Assembly: GCA_019787685.1 (NCBI GenBank)
Contig: JAHNUO010000004.1
Location: 1 to 64,000, forward strand
Origin: Chiua virens
Taxonomy: Eukaryota > Basidiomycota > Agaricomycetes > Boletales > Boletaceae
Length of the DNA stretch: 64,000 bases
Reading direction: 5' to 3'
In this document: piece after piece, positions 12,634 through 25,800 of the stretch
Position numbering within the stretch: position 1 is the stretch's first letter
How the letters are laid out: the number at the start of each line of letters is the position of its first letter
Program-made: the position numbers and the translations under genes
The notes under the pieces: model-generated
What the model saw: the letters and a program-made list of their open reading frames with translations, nothing else
The model's database searches: none
What the model was told of the DNA's origin: nothing

Positions 12634-13987
12634 ATGGGAACCATTGACATTCCTCTGGACAAGGCAGAACTCTTGTCAGTACTATTGGAAGCGCTGTTGT
12701 ATGGTAAGCTCGACCCATCGACGGTGGATCGTATTGGCATATCTGTCCCAAGGTTTCTCGCTTTTGATGTTTGGAGGAACGATGTGGATTCTATTGTCCC
12801 AGCGGTCCACGGAGCGTCTCAATCACAAAATGCTTGCTGTAGCGTGCGCTTTTCTGCTGTTTAGTACAGTGGTGCGTGTCCCCTTGGACGAACATCAGAT
12901 GAACGTTTTTGAGCTATATTACAGCACTTTGTGATTGATATTGTAAGGATCATGGAGGGTTTGATATTATATCGAGACAGCTATCCACGAGGACCTGATG
13001 GGTATTTTTCGGATGTGTCACATTGGACGTTCGTGTCCAAGAACTACTTGTATGCTGCACAAACATTAATAGGCGACGGTGTCATTGTGAGTTATCGTCC
13101 CTTTGGACAACTATCATCCACTAACGTGATCCTAGCTCTACCGGTGTTACGCGGTATGGCAATCCAAGTTGGTTATGATATTGCCTGTGTTACTTTGGTT
13201 TGCTGTGATCAGTACGTGTGTCACGGGTTCTCGAGTGACACCACATTGACCGAAATTCTAAAGTAACCGGCATGGCATGTCCTTATACTGAATTTATCGT
13301 GGCTCAAGACAAGGTCTTTGGTGGGGTTCTCTCGCGATGGATAACGGCGTTTTACGCCTCCACGTTCACGACCAACCTATTGACGACCCGTACATATCCG
13401 CGTTTTCTGGAAGTGGAACAATGGATCTGACCTTCTCCCTTGTTTTATCAGTTTTGTTGGCATATCGTATCTGGAGTATCGACCGGAAAGCCACGAGCAT
13501 GCGCGATCCTGGAAAGTCACCATTACGGCCCATACTGTACATCATCATGGATGCTGGCTTGATCTACTCCGTATCCCTTTTCGCGGCGTTGATCTGTTTC
13601 GCAAATCAATCGAACGGGCAATATGTGATCCTGGATACGGTCAGTTATTATATCTCCCTCAACTAATGAAGTGACAGTCTCATTGAAGTGTTATTTTCTC
13701 ACCACCAGCTTACGCCCATCATCTCCATCACCTTTTACATGGTAATCATCCGCGTCGGCTTGGCTAATCGGGCGCATCAGTCGCAAATTCAACTTATATC
13801 AACCGGAAGAAGGAGTGGGCAACGTGCAGTGCACGTCACGACGTCGACCGAATACCATATCGACAATGGACAGAGCTCAATGATTACGAGTCCAATCTCC
13901 CCGATCACCCCTACTAGTATCGATAATGAGATCCACAGGGGCGATCCTATCAGTGACAAAACTGATAGGATTAGAGAAACGGTGTAA
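12634..13987 (+). CDS. Multi-pass membrane protein of an Agaricomycete family, function unknown
   Basis: Start ATG at 12634 (MGTIDIPLDKAELLSVLLEA). Several short introns join exons reading LLMFGGTMWILLSQR, KMLAVACAFLLFSTVHFVID, WTFVSKNYLYAAQTLIGDGVI, LYRCYAVWQSKLVMILPVLLW, VLLAYRIWSIDRK, YIIMDAGLIYSVSLFAALIC and TPIISITFYMVIIRVG, that is, about six or seven hydrophobic segments. The soluble tail is Ser/Thr-rich and ends with IRETV at 13987. The YRCY.VW...W signature and overall order match a large, uncharacterised family of seven-helix proteins common in Agaricomycetes; related families are sometimes compared to GPCRs, but no ligand or G-protein contact can be claimed here. Splice borders inside 13230-13460 are the least certain part. 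Confidence 0.75.
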
Positions 13988-14949
13988 ACTTCATTGGGAC
14001 ACCCAATGGCGGGCAAGATGCCTCGCTCGTATCATGATATTGGTGATTATGTTGAGTACACTGGACACAGTGAAGGATACTTGTCCCAGCCGACTTCAAA
14101 TTGCTTAGCATCTCCGGGATCTCTGTCGATGTGATAGCCCATTGTACGATTGTTGAGAGGATGAACCCCCCTTGGATCATATATATAGTGGCTGCTCCAC
14201 TCGTCGCACCTCCTTTCCAATAGTGTCGGGCTGGCCTTTTCCATCGTCGAGGTCTGCGGGCTTTGGTGTTCGTGATAACAATCAATGAAGTGATTTGGTG
14301 TCTCCATCTGAACAGCTGGACCTGAACTGTGCGAACAGGAAGAACGTCACATCAATTCCGCAGCGCAACAGTGCGTTGTGGACTTGTCATCGTGTTATGG
14401 TCTGCAGATAGTACCAAGGGCTCGACAGTATTAGTGAGAACTCCGTTTTTTGATGTGTCACGGACTCACGGACTCACGGACTCACGGTATCCTAAAACGA
14501 GACAAATGAGCTTGCAAAAGCCACGCAGCACAATGTACTGTACTCACTTACCGGAGCCGTTGCTTCCGTCGGGCCGGCCGGCCCGGTCATTGAAAGTCAA
14601 GACATCACGCAATTGATTTTCCGAGCATTCCGAGCCGCAGTCCAAACATCATATAAAAGTCAGTCCATACTGGCTCTATAGATGTCTTCCCCACTACCAA
14701 TAACCTCCAGCCTGAGCGAAGAAGGCCACCTCAAGCATTCCCTAACCTAAGAAACAATGCCAAACAAAGTTAGACACAGCGGTTTCCCAGATTCATCGAT
14801 CACTGATCATGTCCAAGAATGGTCTACGCAACTCAGAGTTAACTGATAACCCTCAGCCCAAATCACTGCACCGTGTCTTATTGTTACTGTGGGTCTGTTC
14901 ATCCGAAACCCAATCATATCGGCAACGTCGTTATCCGACATAGCTCGAA
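13988..14949. other. Intergenic, upstream region of family-1 copy A
   Basis: No gene supported. A short tandem repeat of the octamer cggactca sits at about 14460-14485, and a GC palindrome (gggccggccggccc) near 14565-14580. Segments at about 14747-14773 and 14907-14931 are nearly identical to the upstream region of copy D (29522 and 29629). Confidence 0.5.
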
Positions 14950-17900
14950 ATGCCGCTCCAGCCTACCCTTCAACATGTGTACGCAACAAACCTGGACCAG
15001 CAGCTCGGTTATCCTTTGCGCAATCCCCAGCTGCGGAGTCCCGATCCAGAAAAAAAACTCGAGGAACCTTATAAGAGCAATGGTTTGCAGATTGGTGACA
15101 TTGGCCACGTCGACGACTACGGTGCATTTAATCTGCTTTTCAACGTTAAGTTCCCTCCGAAAGACGACCTTGGCCAATCTTCGGAATTGAATCAATTTCC
15201 ACCCCACTTCGACGAACCAGTCGCTAGTCAAACAATCCAACCCGGCGAAGTGTTTAAGACCGGTGTCACTCAGATTCTGGATGGCGCAAGGTACCTTTAC
15301 ATCGGCGTTGATTATCACAGTCTGATTTTTTTTGGCGTCATAAGGACGGACGCCACCCGGAAATTTTACAAATTTGTTGCACGGGCCTGCAAAGGTTCCA
15401 TCCTCATTCTCCCTAATGGCGCTACGCTATTTGAGCTCGAAAACCAGCACTTGACAGTCATTCGGAACCATGTCAAGAAGTACGCACTTGCATGGTGCAG
15501 ACACGCACAAAAAGACACACTCTACCTCATTACTGCCGCCTATAGAGCAAAAACTTGGACTCTGGGATCTTTCAAGAGCGGTGTCGTTGGCGAAGAAATC
15601 CATGTCGAGGTTCGTGCCGGTGATCCACCCGGCATTCTGGAATACAGCTGGGAACATGCATTTAATGTGGACAGCCAGCAAGTATCTGCAAGGAACACGG
15701 ATCTCAACCAAGCTGTTTTCATCAAAGGTTTTAAGATGACAGTGGGGAAGCATCAGCTTATGATTGAGAAGCTAGTGAAGTCGGAGGGGTGGTTTGACCG
15801 GCTCCTGGTTACACTGCAGTCGGCTGCCAAGAAGTGGCGGCACGAACCAAGTGAGTCATCTACTCCTGAGTCCTGACGTACAGCGCTAACACTCGGCGTG
15901 GACTCCGTGCAGAGATCAAGTACTTCCCGGCGAAATTGTCAGAAGTTTGTCCATCGCATTTGCTACATCTTTGTAATAACTTACGCCATCCTTCAGCTGA
16001 GTCATCCTTTAGACGTGGTCAATCGCATCCTATTAGACAAGGTTTGGATAGTAGACGACAACATCCACACTCACTGACAGAGCATATTGTTAGAATCCAG
16101 GAATCCCAGTGGCAATCACTCACGATGATGATTGGATTGAGATGATGAAAAATGTGCATTTCCACTGCCATTTTCGTTACGGGTCGTGCGTTGACGAGTA
16201 TCCAGAAACTGCCTTTTGAGAAACTGATGGAAAAAGGCTACGTCCGGCATTTCATGGATGCGAACTATTCCTGCGACTTGGACACTGAAAATAGTAAGTA
16301 CTTTGTCGGCGTGTTCGATGCGTGTCGCTGACTTCATCCTTGCCTATGTAGATACAGTTTGTCTGGTGCGCCACAATTCGTGGGTATCCTTTCGCTAGCT
16401 GGTGGCCACTAACCAGTATATGATAACAGTGAGGGTAAAGCAAACTACGAAATTGTAGCGCATGGCGGTCGCGCTGAAGGAACGGATGTCGAATTTGAGC
16501 CGAAGCCGAACCAGCCCTTATTAGAGGTGCCCGGAGACATAGAGGCGCCTACGGACAAGTCACGTCTTGTCATTACACGTCTGTATCATTCTTGTCCTAA
16601 AGGATTTCTCGGAGATGGAACTAACGTTATATAGATATGCGGCTTGAAAGTTTTGATGTCGGAAATGTCGATGCTGGCGTTTGTGTGTTTGTTCAGTTTG
16701 GGACTACGACCAGGAGAACCAACAATAAGCCGTATGCGAGTATCATTGAATGGGACGACGAGATTACGTTGTAGGTTCTTCTCTTCCCTTAACTCATGCA
16801 TACTTCACGTGCTTACGGTCTCAAGGCCTTCTGATGAACCTGTTCATGTCACTGTTCATGGAACGTTCCAGTTGGGCTCGACGCTGGGAACACGAGAAAT
16901 ATCTGCAAAAAAGACGATTAATACCGGTGAAATGCCTGAAAGTACATACAGTAAGTGTCGTGACCCTCGGAGTGCCTCGTAATTAAAACTAGTCAAGCTG
17001 TCAAGTTTTCTTTCGGGAACTCCGAACCTCGTTCTTCACTCTTGATGACTCTGGAACGACATTTCTCTTATTGCGAGACCAATTTTGGTTGTGAGGTAAG
17101 ACAACTATTCGATATGTGCGCAACGATCATATTACTCATAAACATTGTTCACAGGAGAATTCGGAATTTGCTCGGATGACAACTCGCGGGTTTGAGAATT
17201 TCTACTCTTACCACCACGAGAACAAGAAAGAACATCTGGATGCCGCTCTTGAATGTTTCAGATCTGCCTTACAGGAAGATCGTCTCGACTCTGCACAACT
17301 CATCTCCGCACGCTTCAACATTGCCACCACAGAATTCTTTAAATGTCAAGCCTATGGTACATACGCCGAGCTCGACAAGGCCATAGAATCTTACAAAAAA
17401 GCGCTCGAGTTATGTGGTGAGGGATACCCTGACAGACCGGCTACAGTGTTACTCTTGGCCCAGTCTCTTCTGTCTCGTCATGGGCAGGAATATGATGAAT
17501 TCACTGTCGAAGAGATAGAAAAATTGCTTGAGGAGCTTCCCCCAGACGACAGTCGCAATCGCCGAACCGCGGACATAATCCTGGTTTCATGCAGGTTCTA
17601 CCATGCCATCAACGCCGAACGACCTGCTGATGTCGATCATTTACTTGCGAACTTTCAGAATGGCACCTATACACCATCGTATGGATATTTCGACAGGCCC
17701 CACATGTCGCACAAGATTGGCCTTGCGTTCTGGCGTCGTTTCCGGACATCAGGGAACCTTTATGACTTGGACAAGGCAATCATGTTGAATACAGAGGCTT
17801 TTCTACAGATTCCCGATGGTCATGATGACCAGAAGAACATAGCCGCCTGCCTGGGACATTCATTGCTTTGCGGTCTTGAGGCGCGTGAGGAACTTAGGGA

Positions 17901-18402
17901 TATCGACACGGAGCTCGGACTTACGGAGCTCGGAAACAAGGTTATTGCAACACTCGATGACATATCGTTTGCCGAAGGAACTTCAGCGCTTTCTCAGGAC
18001 CTGCAAAAGCAGATAGACTTGAAGACTGCAGTGGCGCAGATTCGGGAGCAGATACAACTGATGTCGTGTGTGGAAAGAGTGCGGCTGCAGGCGGCTGCAG
18101 ACGATACCCGCCAGGAGGTCGTTGAGCGAGGTCCATCGTCAAAAGTCGAAAATCCCATAGACGATTGGAGCAGAGACGAAGATACGGAGACGGAGTGCAA
18201 GAGACAACTTGGAATACTACTGAGCTTCCTAGGGGGTGAGGGGGACAGCAAGATGCGCAAAGCTCTAGAGCTACTAAATCCGGAGTGGCCGTACAAGGAT
18301 CACCAGATCGTAGCCACGATGCAGGCCCTCGAGAAACACCTACCGTACTTTGACACCGTGCTCGCAAGACGACTAAGGTTTATAGTGGAGGGATGGTGTT
18401 GA
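14950..18402 (+). CDS. Family 1 copy A: IGDIG domain + HDDDW module + C2-like + TPR-like protein
   Basis: About 12 exons, roughly 940 aa. The N-terminus (MPLQPTLQHVYATNL) leads to LQIGDIGHVDDYG and FNLLFNVKFPP (residues about 38-62), then GSILILPNGATLFELE, KDTLYLITAAYRAKTWTLGS and DLNQAVFIKGFKM. A middle module reads HPLDVVNRILLDK and VAITHDDDWIEMM. Residues about 411-495 look C2-like (MRLESFDVGNVDAGVCVFVQ, IIEWDDEITL, GTFQLGSTLGTREIS). The last exon (17158-18402) encodes an alpha-helical, TPR-like region (HLDAALECFRSALQ, ARFNIATTEFFKCQ, PATVLLLAQSLLSRHGQEYD) that ends LRFIVEGWC. Separate Agaricomycete families carry the first half or the C2-plus-TPR half. Here both lie in one splice chain. 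Intron 1 (15291-15344) is 54 bp with no stop, so retention would keep the frame. Function unknown; a cytosolic recognition or scaffold role is only inference. Paralogous to copies B, C and D. Confidence 0.78.
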
Positions 18403-19028
18403 GTACGCGGCCAATCTTCATCACTACCTATAAGGAAAACATGCGATCTGATTCTTTTCACGACATCTCACCTAGTGCTCGACGATCCTCTTGTTACTCC
18501 CTTGTTATACCTCAAACTATTACAGCTGTTTTATAGCCCTCGCGATTTTCACGAATGTTTATATCCCACGACCTTCGCTGTGCGGCGGTGACGATTCAGA
18601 AAAGGCTTGGGCGACTCAATTCAAACAGTGATGTGACGTCATTACTAAGATGTACAACTTGAAGAGTACGGAGGTGAGATCCCAGGAGGCCATTACAGTA
18701 TAAAGGAGTGATCCGAAGTGGAAGACGTTACTTGATTCACGTTCGCCGGCTTCCGAACGATATGGTGAGCTGTTGCATGGATGTACACAGCACGCTGGGC
18801 GGGGTTACAAACCCTCCCCAAGTTCATTATCTAACGTCCGTTGATCACGTCCAAGAATGGTTCACACCGTCCACGCAGGAACTTCAAGAAAGTTCGGATA
18901 ACCCTCAACCCTTGCTGCAATCGTGTTTTCTATTTTGTGCCTTTTTCCAACCTTGTGGGTCCATTCAGATCCAAAACCAATCATCAGCGGTATCCCTAAG
19001 CGCTCTCCGGAATTCGACGTAGCTCGAT
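18403..19028. other. Intergenic between copies A and B
   Basis: No gene supported. It carries the copy B promoter; the last 100 bp resemble the sequence upstream of copies A and D (a degenerate aaccaatcat motif near 18977). Confidence 0.4.
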
Positions 19029-22000
19029 ATGCCAGCACAGCCTACCCTTCAACATGTGTACGCGACAAACCTGGACCAGCAGCTCGGTTATCCTTTACGC
19101 AACCCCCAGCTGCGGAGTCCCGATCCAGAAAAAGAACTCGAGGAACCTTACAAGAGCAAAGGCCTACAGATTGGTGACATTGGTCACGTCGACGACTACG
19201 GTGGATTCAATCTGCTTTTCAACGTCAATTTTCCTCCAAATGACCGTGACGACCTGGGACAAGCTTCGGAATTGAATCTTCCACACCACTTCGACGAACC
19301 AGTCGCTACTCAAAAAATCCAGCCCGGTGAAGTGTTTAAGACCGGTGTCACACAGATTCTGGATGGCGCAAGGTACCTTTACATCAGTGTAGAAATATCA
19401 CTGTCTGATTATTTTTTTCCGCTTCATGAGGACGGATGTCCCGCAACTTTACAATTTCGTTGCAGAGGCTAAAAAAGGTGCCATGCTCATTCTCCCGACT
19501 GGCGCTTCACTATTCGAGCTCGATAGCAAGTGCATGCCAAGCATTCGCAACCATGTCAAGAAGCACGCACTTGGGTGGTGCAGACATGCACAAAAGGATA
19601 CCCTCTATTTGATTACTGCCGTGTATAGAGCGAAAACTTGGACTCTGGGATCTTTCAAGAATGGGACCCTTGGCAAAGAAATCCATGTTCAAGTTCGTGC
19701 CAGTGAACAAAACGGCACTCCGGAGTATAGGTGGCAACATGCCTTCAATGTGGACAACCAGCAAGTACCTCCAGGGAACACGGATCTCAACCAAGCTGTT
19801 TTCATCAAAGGTTTCAAGATGACGGCAGGAAACATTGAGCAGCTGGTAATGTGCGGGGGATGGTTTGACCGTCTCCTCGCCACACTACAGTCGGCGGCTA
19901 AGAAGTGGCGATCCGGACCAAGTAAGTCATGTATTTCTAACATGCAGCGTTAATGCTCAACACGGACACCGTGCAGAGATCAAGTACTTCCCGGCGCTGT
20001 TGTCAGAAGTTTGTCCATCGCGTTTACTGCATCTTTGTGGTAATTTACGCTATCCTTCAGCCGAGCCATCCATTAGACGTGGTCAATCGCATCCTATTAG
20101 ACAAGGTTTGGATAGTAGACGACAACATCCACACTCACTAACAGAGCATATTATTAGAATCCAGGAATCCCAGTGGCAATCACTCACGATGATGACTGGA
20201 TTGAGATGATGAAAAATGTGCATTTCCACTGCCATTTTCGTTACGGGTCGTGCATTGACGAGTATCCAGAAGCTGCCTTTTGAGAAACTGATGGAAAAAG
20301 GCTACGTCCGGCATTTCATGGATGCGAACTATTCCTGTGACTTGGACGCTGAAAATAGTAAGTACTTTGTCGGTGTGTCCGATGCATGTCGCTAACTTCA
20401 TCCTTGCCTGTGTAGATACTGTTTGTTTGGTACGCCACAATTCGTGGGTATCTTTTCGCTAGCTGGCGGCTCACTAACGAGCATATGATAACAGCGAGGG
20501 TAAAGCAAACTACGAAATTGTAGCGCATGGCGGTCACGCAGAGGGAACAGACAGTGAATGTAAGCCGAAGCCGAAGGAGCCCCTAGAGGTGCCCAGCGAT
20601 ATAGAGGTGCCCGCGGACGAGTCACGTCTTGTCATCACACGTCTGTATCATTCTTGTCCTAAAGGATTTCTTGGAGATGGATACTAACGTTGTGTAGATA
20701 TGCGGCTTGAAAGTTTTGATATCGGAAATGTCGATGCTGGCGTTTGTGTGCTTGTTCAGTTTGGGACTACGACCAGGAGAACCGACAATAAGCCGCATGC
20801 ACGTATCATCGAGTGGGACGGCGAGATTACGCTGTAAGCTTCCCTTCTTTCTCTGACCTCTTATACTCATGGTTTTAAGGCCCTCTGATGGACCTGTTAA
20901 TATCACTGTTTGTGGCACGTTCCAGCTGGGCTCGACGCTAGGAACACGAGAAATATCTGAAATGAGTACGATCAATACCGGCGATATGCCCGGTAGCGCA
21001 TATAGTGAGTATAATCAACTCGCATGGCGTCTCGTAACTAAATCTGTTCAAGCCGTCAAGTTTTCGGTTGGGAATGCCGCATCTCGTTCTTCACTCTTGA
21101 TTACCTTGGAGCGACATTTCTCGTACTGCGAAACGCATTTCAATTATGAGGTGAGCCGAGACGGTTACGCAATATTCGTATCCAACAACTATACACCATG
21201 TGTAGGAGAGTTCAGACTTTGTTCAGATGACAACCGGGGGGTTCAAGGCTTTCTACTCATTCCACGAGGAGTTTAAGGAAGAACATCTCAATTCCGCTCT
21301 TGAATGCTTCCGCTCTGCTCTAGAGCGATGCGGTTCCAACGCTGAACGTCGTGCCACTGCATGCTTCAATCTCGCTACTTCCGAGTTCCTTCAATGCCAG
21401 GCAAACGGGACATACTCCAAGTTCGATACGTCTATTGACCTCTACCGAAAGGCGCTCCAATTACGCGGCGACACTCACCAAGATCGACCTGCTACATTGC
21501 TGCTCTTAGCACAGGTCCTCTTGGCGCGTCATGGACAAGAATATGACGAATTCATTGTCGAGGAGATAGAGCAACTTTTGGCGGAACTTCCCCCAGATGA
21601 AAGCCGTGATCGTCGAAGTGCAGACGCAGTCTTGGCTACAATCAGATTTTACTATGCTATTAATGCCGATCACAGTGCAGACATCGATGGTTTACTCGCC
21701 GACTTTCAGCATGGCACCTATACGCCTCTGTACGGTTATTTCGACCGACCACATCTGTTGCACAAGCTAGGATTTGCATTTCGGCGTCGCTTTCGGTCAT
21801 TGGAAAACCTCGAGGACCTGGACAAGTCGATCGATTTGAATACGGAGGCTTTGCTGCAGATTCCCGATGGACACGATGACAAGATGAATATAGCCGCTTG
21901 CCTCGGAAATTCGCTCCTTTGTGCTCTTGAGGCCCGTGGAGAGCTTAGTGATGTCGACACATCGGTCGGACTTATGGAACTCGGAAAGAAGGTTATCGCG

Positions 22001-22450
22001 ATGCTCGATGACATATCATACGCAGAGGGTGCTTCGGCACATTCGGAAGACTTGCAAGAGCAGATATACTTGAGCTTTGCAGTGGCACAGCTTCGGGAAC
22101 AGATAAAATTGATGACGAGCGTGGAAAGAGTTCGGCAGCATGGGGCTGCGGACGATACCCCCAAGGACGTTGGGCGAGGTCTATCATCTAAAGTCGAGAA
22201 TCCTTTAGACGATTGGAACAGAGATGAAGAGACGGAGACGGAGTGCAAGAGACAACTTGGAGTGCTGCTCAGCTTCCTGGGAGGCGAAGGGGATCGCAAG
22301 ATGCGCGAAGCTTTATCGCAAGTGAACCCTGAGTGGCCGCACAGGGATCACAAGATCGTGGCCACGATGCAGGCCCTGGAGGAGCACATGCCTTACTATT
22401 ACACTGTTCTCGCAAGACGATTAAGGTTTGTAGTGGAAGGATGGTGTTGA
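19029..22450 (+). CDS. Family 1 copy B: IGDIG + HDDDW + C2-like + TPR-like protein
   Basis: Closest paralogue of copy A with the same exon plan. ATG at 19029 opens MPAQPTLQHVYATNLDQQ. Exon 1 carries LQIGDIGHVDDYGGFN. Intron 1 here is 58 bp and contains a stop, so unlike in copies A and D it must be removed. Later blocks: GAMLILPTGASLFELD, DTLYLITAVYRAKTWTLGS, SHPLDVVNRILLDK, VAITHDDDWIEMM, the C2-like domain (IGNVDAGVCVLVQFGTTTRR, IIEWDGEITL) and the final exon (about 21208-22450) with the TPR-like helices (HLNSALECFRSALERC, PATLLLLAQVLLARHGQEYD) ending LRFVVEGWC. Gene-length similarity to copy A runs through introns too (for example the exons near 15936 and 19990), which points to a recent tandem duplication. 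Confidence 0.78.
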
Positions 22451-22885
22451 ATACTTCATCACAAGGAAAGAACACGACGCTGACGGTCTGACTTGTTGCT
22501 TTTCACAACATCTGACTTAGTGCTCTCCGTTAGTTCTCTCTGTAACTACATTGGCACTATATTCTTCGTTACCAGTCACGATTCTATGGCCTCTGACGAC
22601 CGTAATAATAATATTTACATATACTGTCGTCTAGGCGCAACCGATGCGGTGGAATCGAAGGAATCGAAACATCGGCCCTTCTTCGAGGTCCTGCCCTTCC
22701 TGAGTGGGCTCTGCAGCCGGGCGGACCATTCTTGGACACGACCAATGATTCTGGGAAGAATTTATATGTAACCCTTGGCCCATGTCTTCACCCTAGGATT
22801 CACAACCTGAGTGTCAGCGAGTACCAGGTAAGTCCGCCCACCCAATAGTCGATTTAGTAGTACCTCCACATCACAGAATATAACA
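22451..22885. other. Intergenic between copies B and C
   Basis: No gene supported; presumed promoter of copy C. Confidence 0.4.
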
Positions 22886-25800
22886 ATGCCCACACAAAGC
22901 ACCTTGCAACACGTATACGCAACCAACCTAACGCAGAAATATGGTTACCCTTTGCGTAATCCCCAGCCAGATAGCGAGCTCCCCGATACTTATAAAACCG
23001 ATGGTCTCCAAATTGGTGACATTGGCCATGTCGACCACTACGGAAAATTCAACCTGTTTTTCAACATAAAATTTCCTCCTGATCATCTCTCCAAGTGGAA
23101 ATTCCCTCCGAGTCCGAGTCCTGAATCCGGTGGGGGTCCAGGGCATCCGGTGGGACACGAATCCACGTCAGAACAACCCCTAAACACCAGTTCTCTTCCC
23201 GAAGCACTCCCCGTTGAACTAGATCTTGCACGTTTTGATGGGCCAAAGCTAATCTCTGCGCTTGATCCCAACCAAGTGATTATGACGGGTGTCACACAGG
23301 ACGGTGTAGGGGATTCAAGGTACGTCTGAATTAATGCAGACATACATATCACAACTTAAAGTCTGACTCGACGTAAGGGCCAGCAAGGATTACGTGTTCA
23401 CTGCGGAGAGCAAGGAAGGCGCTATACTGATTCTCCCAGACGGTGCAAAGTTATCAGAGATGGAGGAAAAGTACTCGGAACACATTCAGGACCACATCAC
23501 GAAGTATGCACCTGACTGGTGCAACCGCGCCAAGCGAGACTCCCTCTATCTTGTCACCGCCGTGTACAAGACGAAATCATGGACCCTGGGATCTTTTGAT
23601 CACGGCGCCTCTGGCAAGAAAATACATGTCTACCCTGAAGATGATTCTGCTCCCGTTGCGTTTAGATGGGTCTCCGCGTTCCATACGGATAGCCAACAAG
23701 CCCCTAAAGGGAATGACTATCTCAACCAAGCTGTTTTTATAAAAGGATTCAAAATCACTGTGAGAGACGAAAAGCTTCTTAATCTGGAGTGCTTGGAACG
23801 GCCAGAGGGGTGGTTCGCACATATCCTCAACAAACTGCGGCTGAAAGCTCGCAAGTTTCTATCTGGGTCAAGTAAGTCATAGTCGTGTCGTATTGGCGCT
23901 GATTAACATCGGATAGGTACCACGATCGATTACTTTCCACAGTTGAACTTCTCTGAGGTTTTTATCGGCCGTTTAGCATGTACGCTAAGACTAAGGTATT
24001 CTTCAGCCCACCCATCCTTTGGACATCGTCAATCGCGTCCTATTAGATGAGGTAACGCATAAGACTGATGTCATGACATTGCAGTGACTGAACTTCTCGT
24101 TTTGTTCAGAATCCTGAAGCTGACCTCGCCGTTACGCATGACAATGACTGGATTAATATTATCAAAGATGTAAATTTTACATTTACAAGAAATCCCTTCA
24201 TTGACACGCATCCAGGGAAGATTACGGCTTGATAATCTCATGAAAGAAGGTCCTCTGTGGGACTGTATTGCAAAGAGTTACAAGCGCGACTTGGACATCA
24301 AACATAGTGGGCTCTTTGTCGGTGTACGCGTCGTGTGTCGCTAAATTCATCCGGCCCTAGATATCGTTTGTTTGCGACCCATTTCGTAGGTGTTCCGAGT
24401 CATTTACTACTATTCTTGTCCCACCGTGACTAAAAACATTTGTTAACAGCCCGAGTGAAAGCAAAACTGGCGAAGAAACTGCATTGTTGTCTCACGGCTG
24501 TTGTGAGGTTGAGACAGGTGGCAAAGATGAGCCGAATGACTTGGAGCATCCCGAGGTTTCCCAAGACAATTCACGACTTGTCATAACATGTCTGTAGTAT
24601 CCTTGTCCTCAAATTTTCTGCTGTATAATTCTAATGTCCTACAGATATGCGGCTTGAAAGCTTTGATGTTGACCAAGTTGATGTTGGTGTGTGCGCGTTT
24701 ATTAAGTTTGGGAACACGACCTGGAGAACCCCCAATAAACCTCATGCGAATGTCGTTGAATGGGACGACGTGGTTACGCTGTAGGCTTTTCCTTCTTGGT
24801 TTATATTCCCTCATTCTCACTGGTTTAAGGCCCTCTGAGGGACCTGCCCATGTTACTGTTTGCGGCACATTCCAGCTGGGCTCAATGCTTGGGACACGAG
24901 AAATATCTCAAAAGCAGGCTATCAGTACCAGCGATATGTCTCGCAGAATATCCCCTGGTAGTACGTGTTTGTGATACTCGCAGAGACTCCTAATTAAGGC
25001 TAGTCAAGACCTAAGGTTTTTTTTCGGGCCTCGCTCTTCACTCCTGATTACTCTGGAACGGCATTTTTCGAATTTTGGAACCCATTTCAGTGACGAGGTA
25101 AGATGAAGTATACACAGGAACGCGACGTTCACGGCACTAACACACTTCAATTCTAGGAAATTTCCGAATTTTCTCAGACGACGACTCGGGGATTCGAGAA
25201 TTTCTACAGTTATCACAGAAGCCGCGAGAAAGAACGTCTCGATACTGCTCTCGAATGTTTTAGATCTGCCCTACAGAAATGTGGTCTTGATGATGCGCGT
25301 CTCGCCACCGCGCGCTTCAACATTGCCACCACAGAATTCCTGAGATGTCAGGCTCGTGGTACATACGCCGAGCTCGACAAGGTTACAAAACTCTACAAAG
25401 AAACACTCCACGCATATGCCGATGGACACCCAGATCGGCCAGCTACATTGTTACTCCTTGCACAGGCTCTTTTGTCTCGTCATGGGAAAGTCCATGATGA
25501 ATTTGCGCTCGAGAATATAGAGCAACTTCTGGTGGAACTTCCCCCTGACGGCAGTCGTTATCATCGAAGCGCGGACGCAATCCTAGCTACATGCAGGTTT
25601 TACCGTGCTATAAATGCTGTAGACCCGGTGCAAATCGATGGCCACGGTCTACTCACGGAGTTGAAGCGGGGCGTTTATACACCTCCATACGGATATGTCG
25701 ACCAGCCTCACCTATCACACAAGCTCGGCGTCGCTTTCTGGCGTCGCTTTCGGTCAACTGGGAATCTTGACGATTTGGATAAATCGATCGAGTTAAATAT

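Noticed and set aside
13971..14307. Minus-strand frames after the membrane protein, with hydrophobic stretches
   Set aside because: Two overlapping frames, neither with a recognisable pattern or start; likely chance.
14459..14485. Octamer repeat (cggactca) as a CRISPR-like array
   Set aside because: Units are contiguous without spacers, and the genome is eukaryotic; it is a short tandem repeat.
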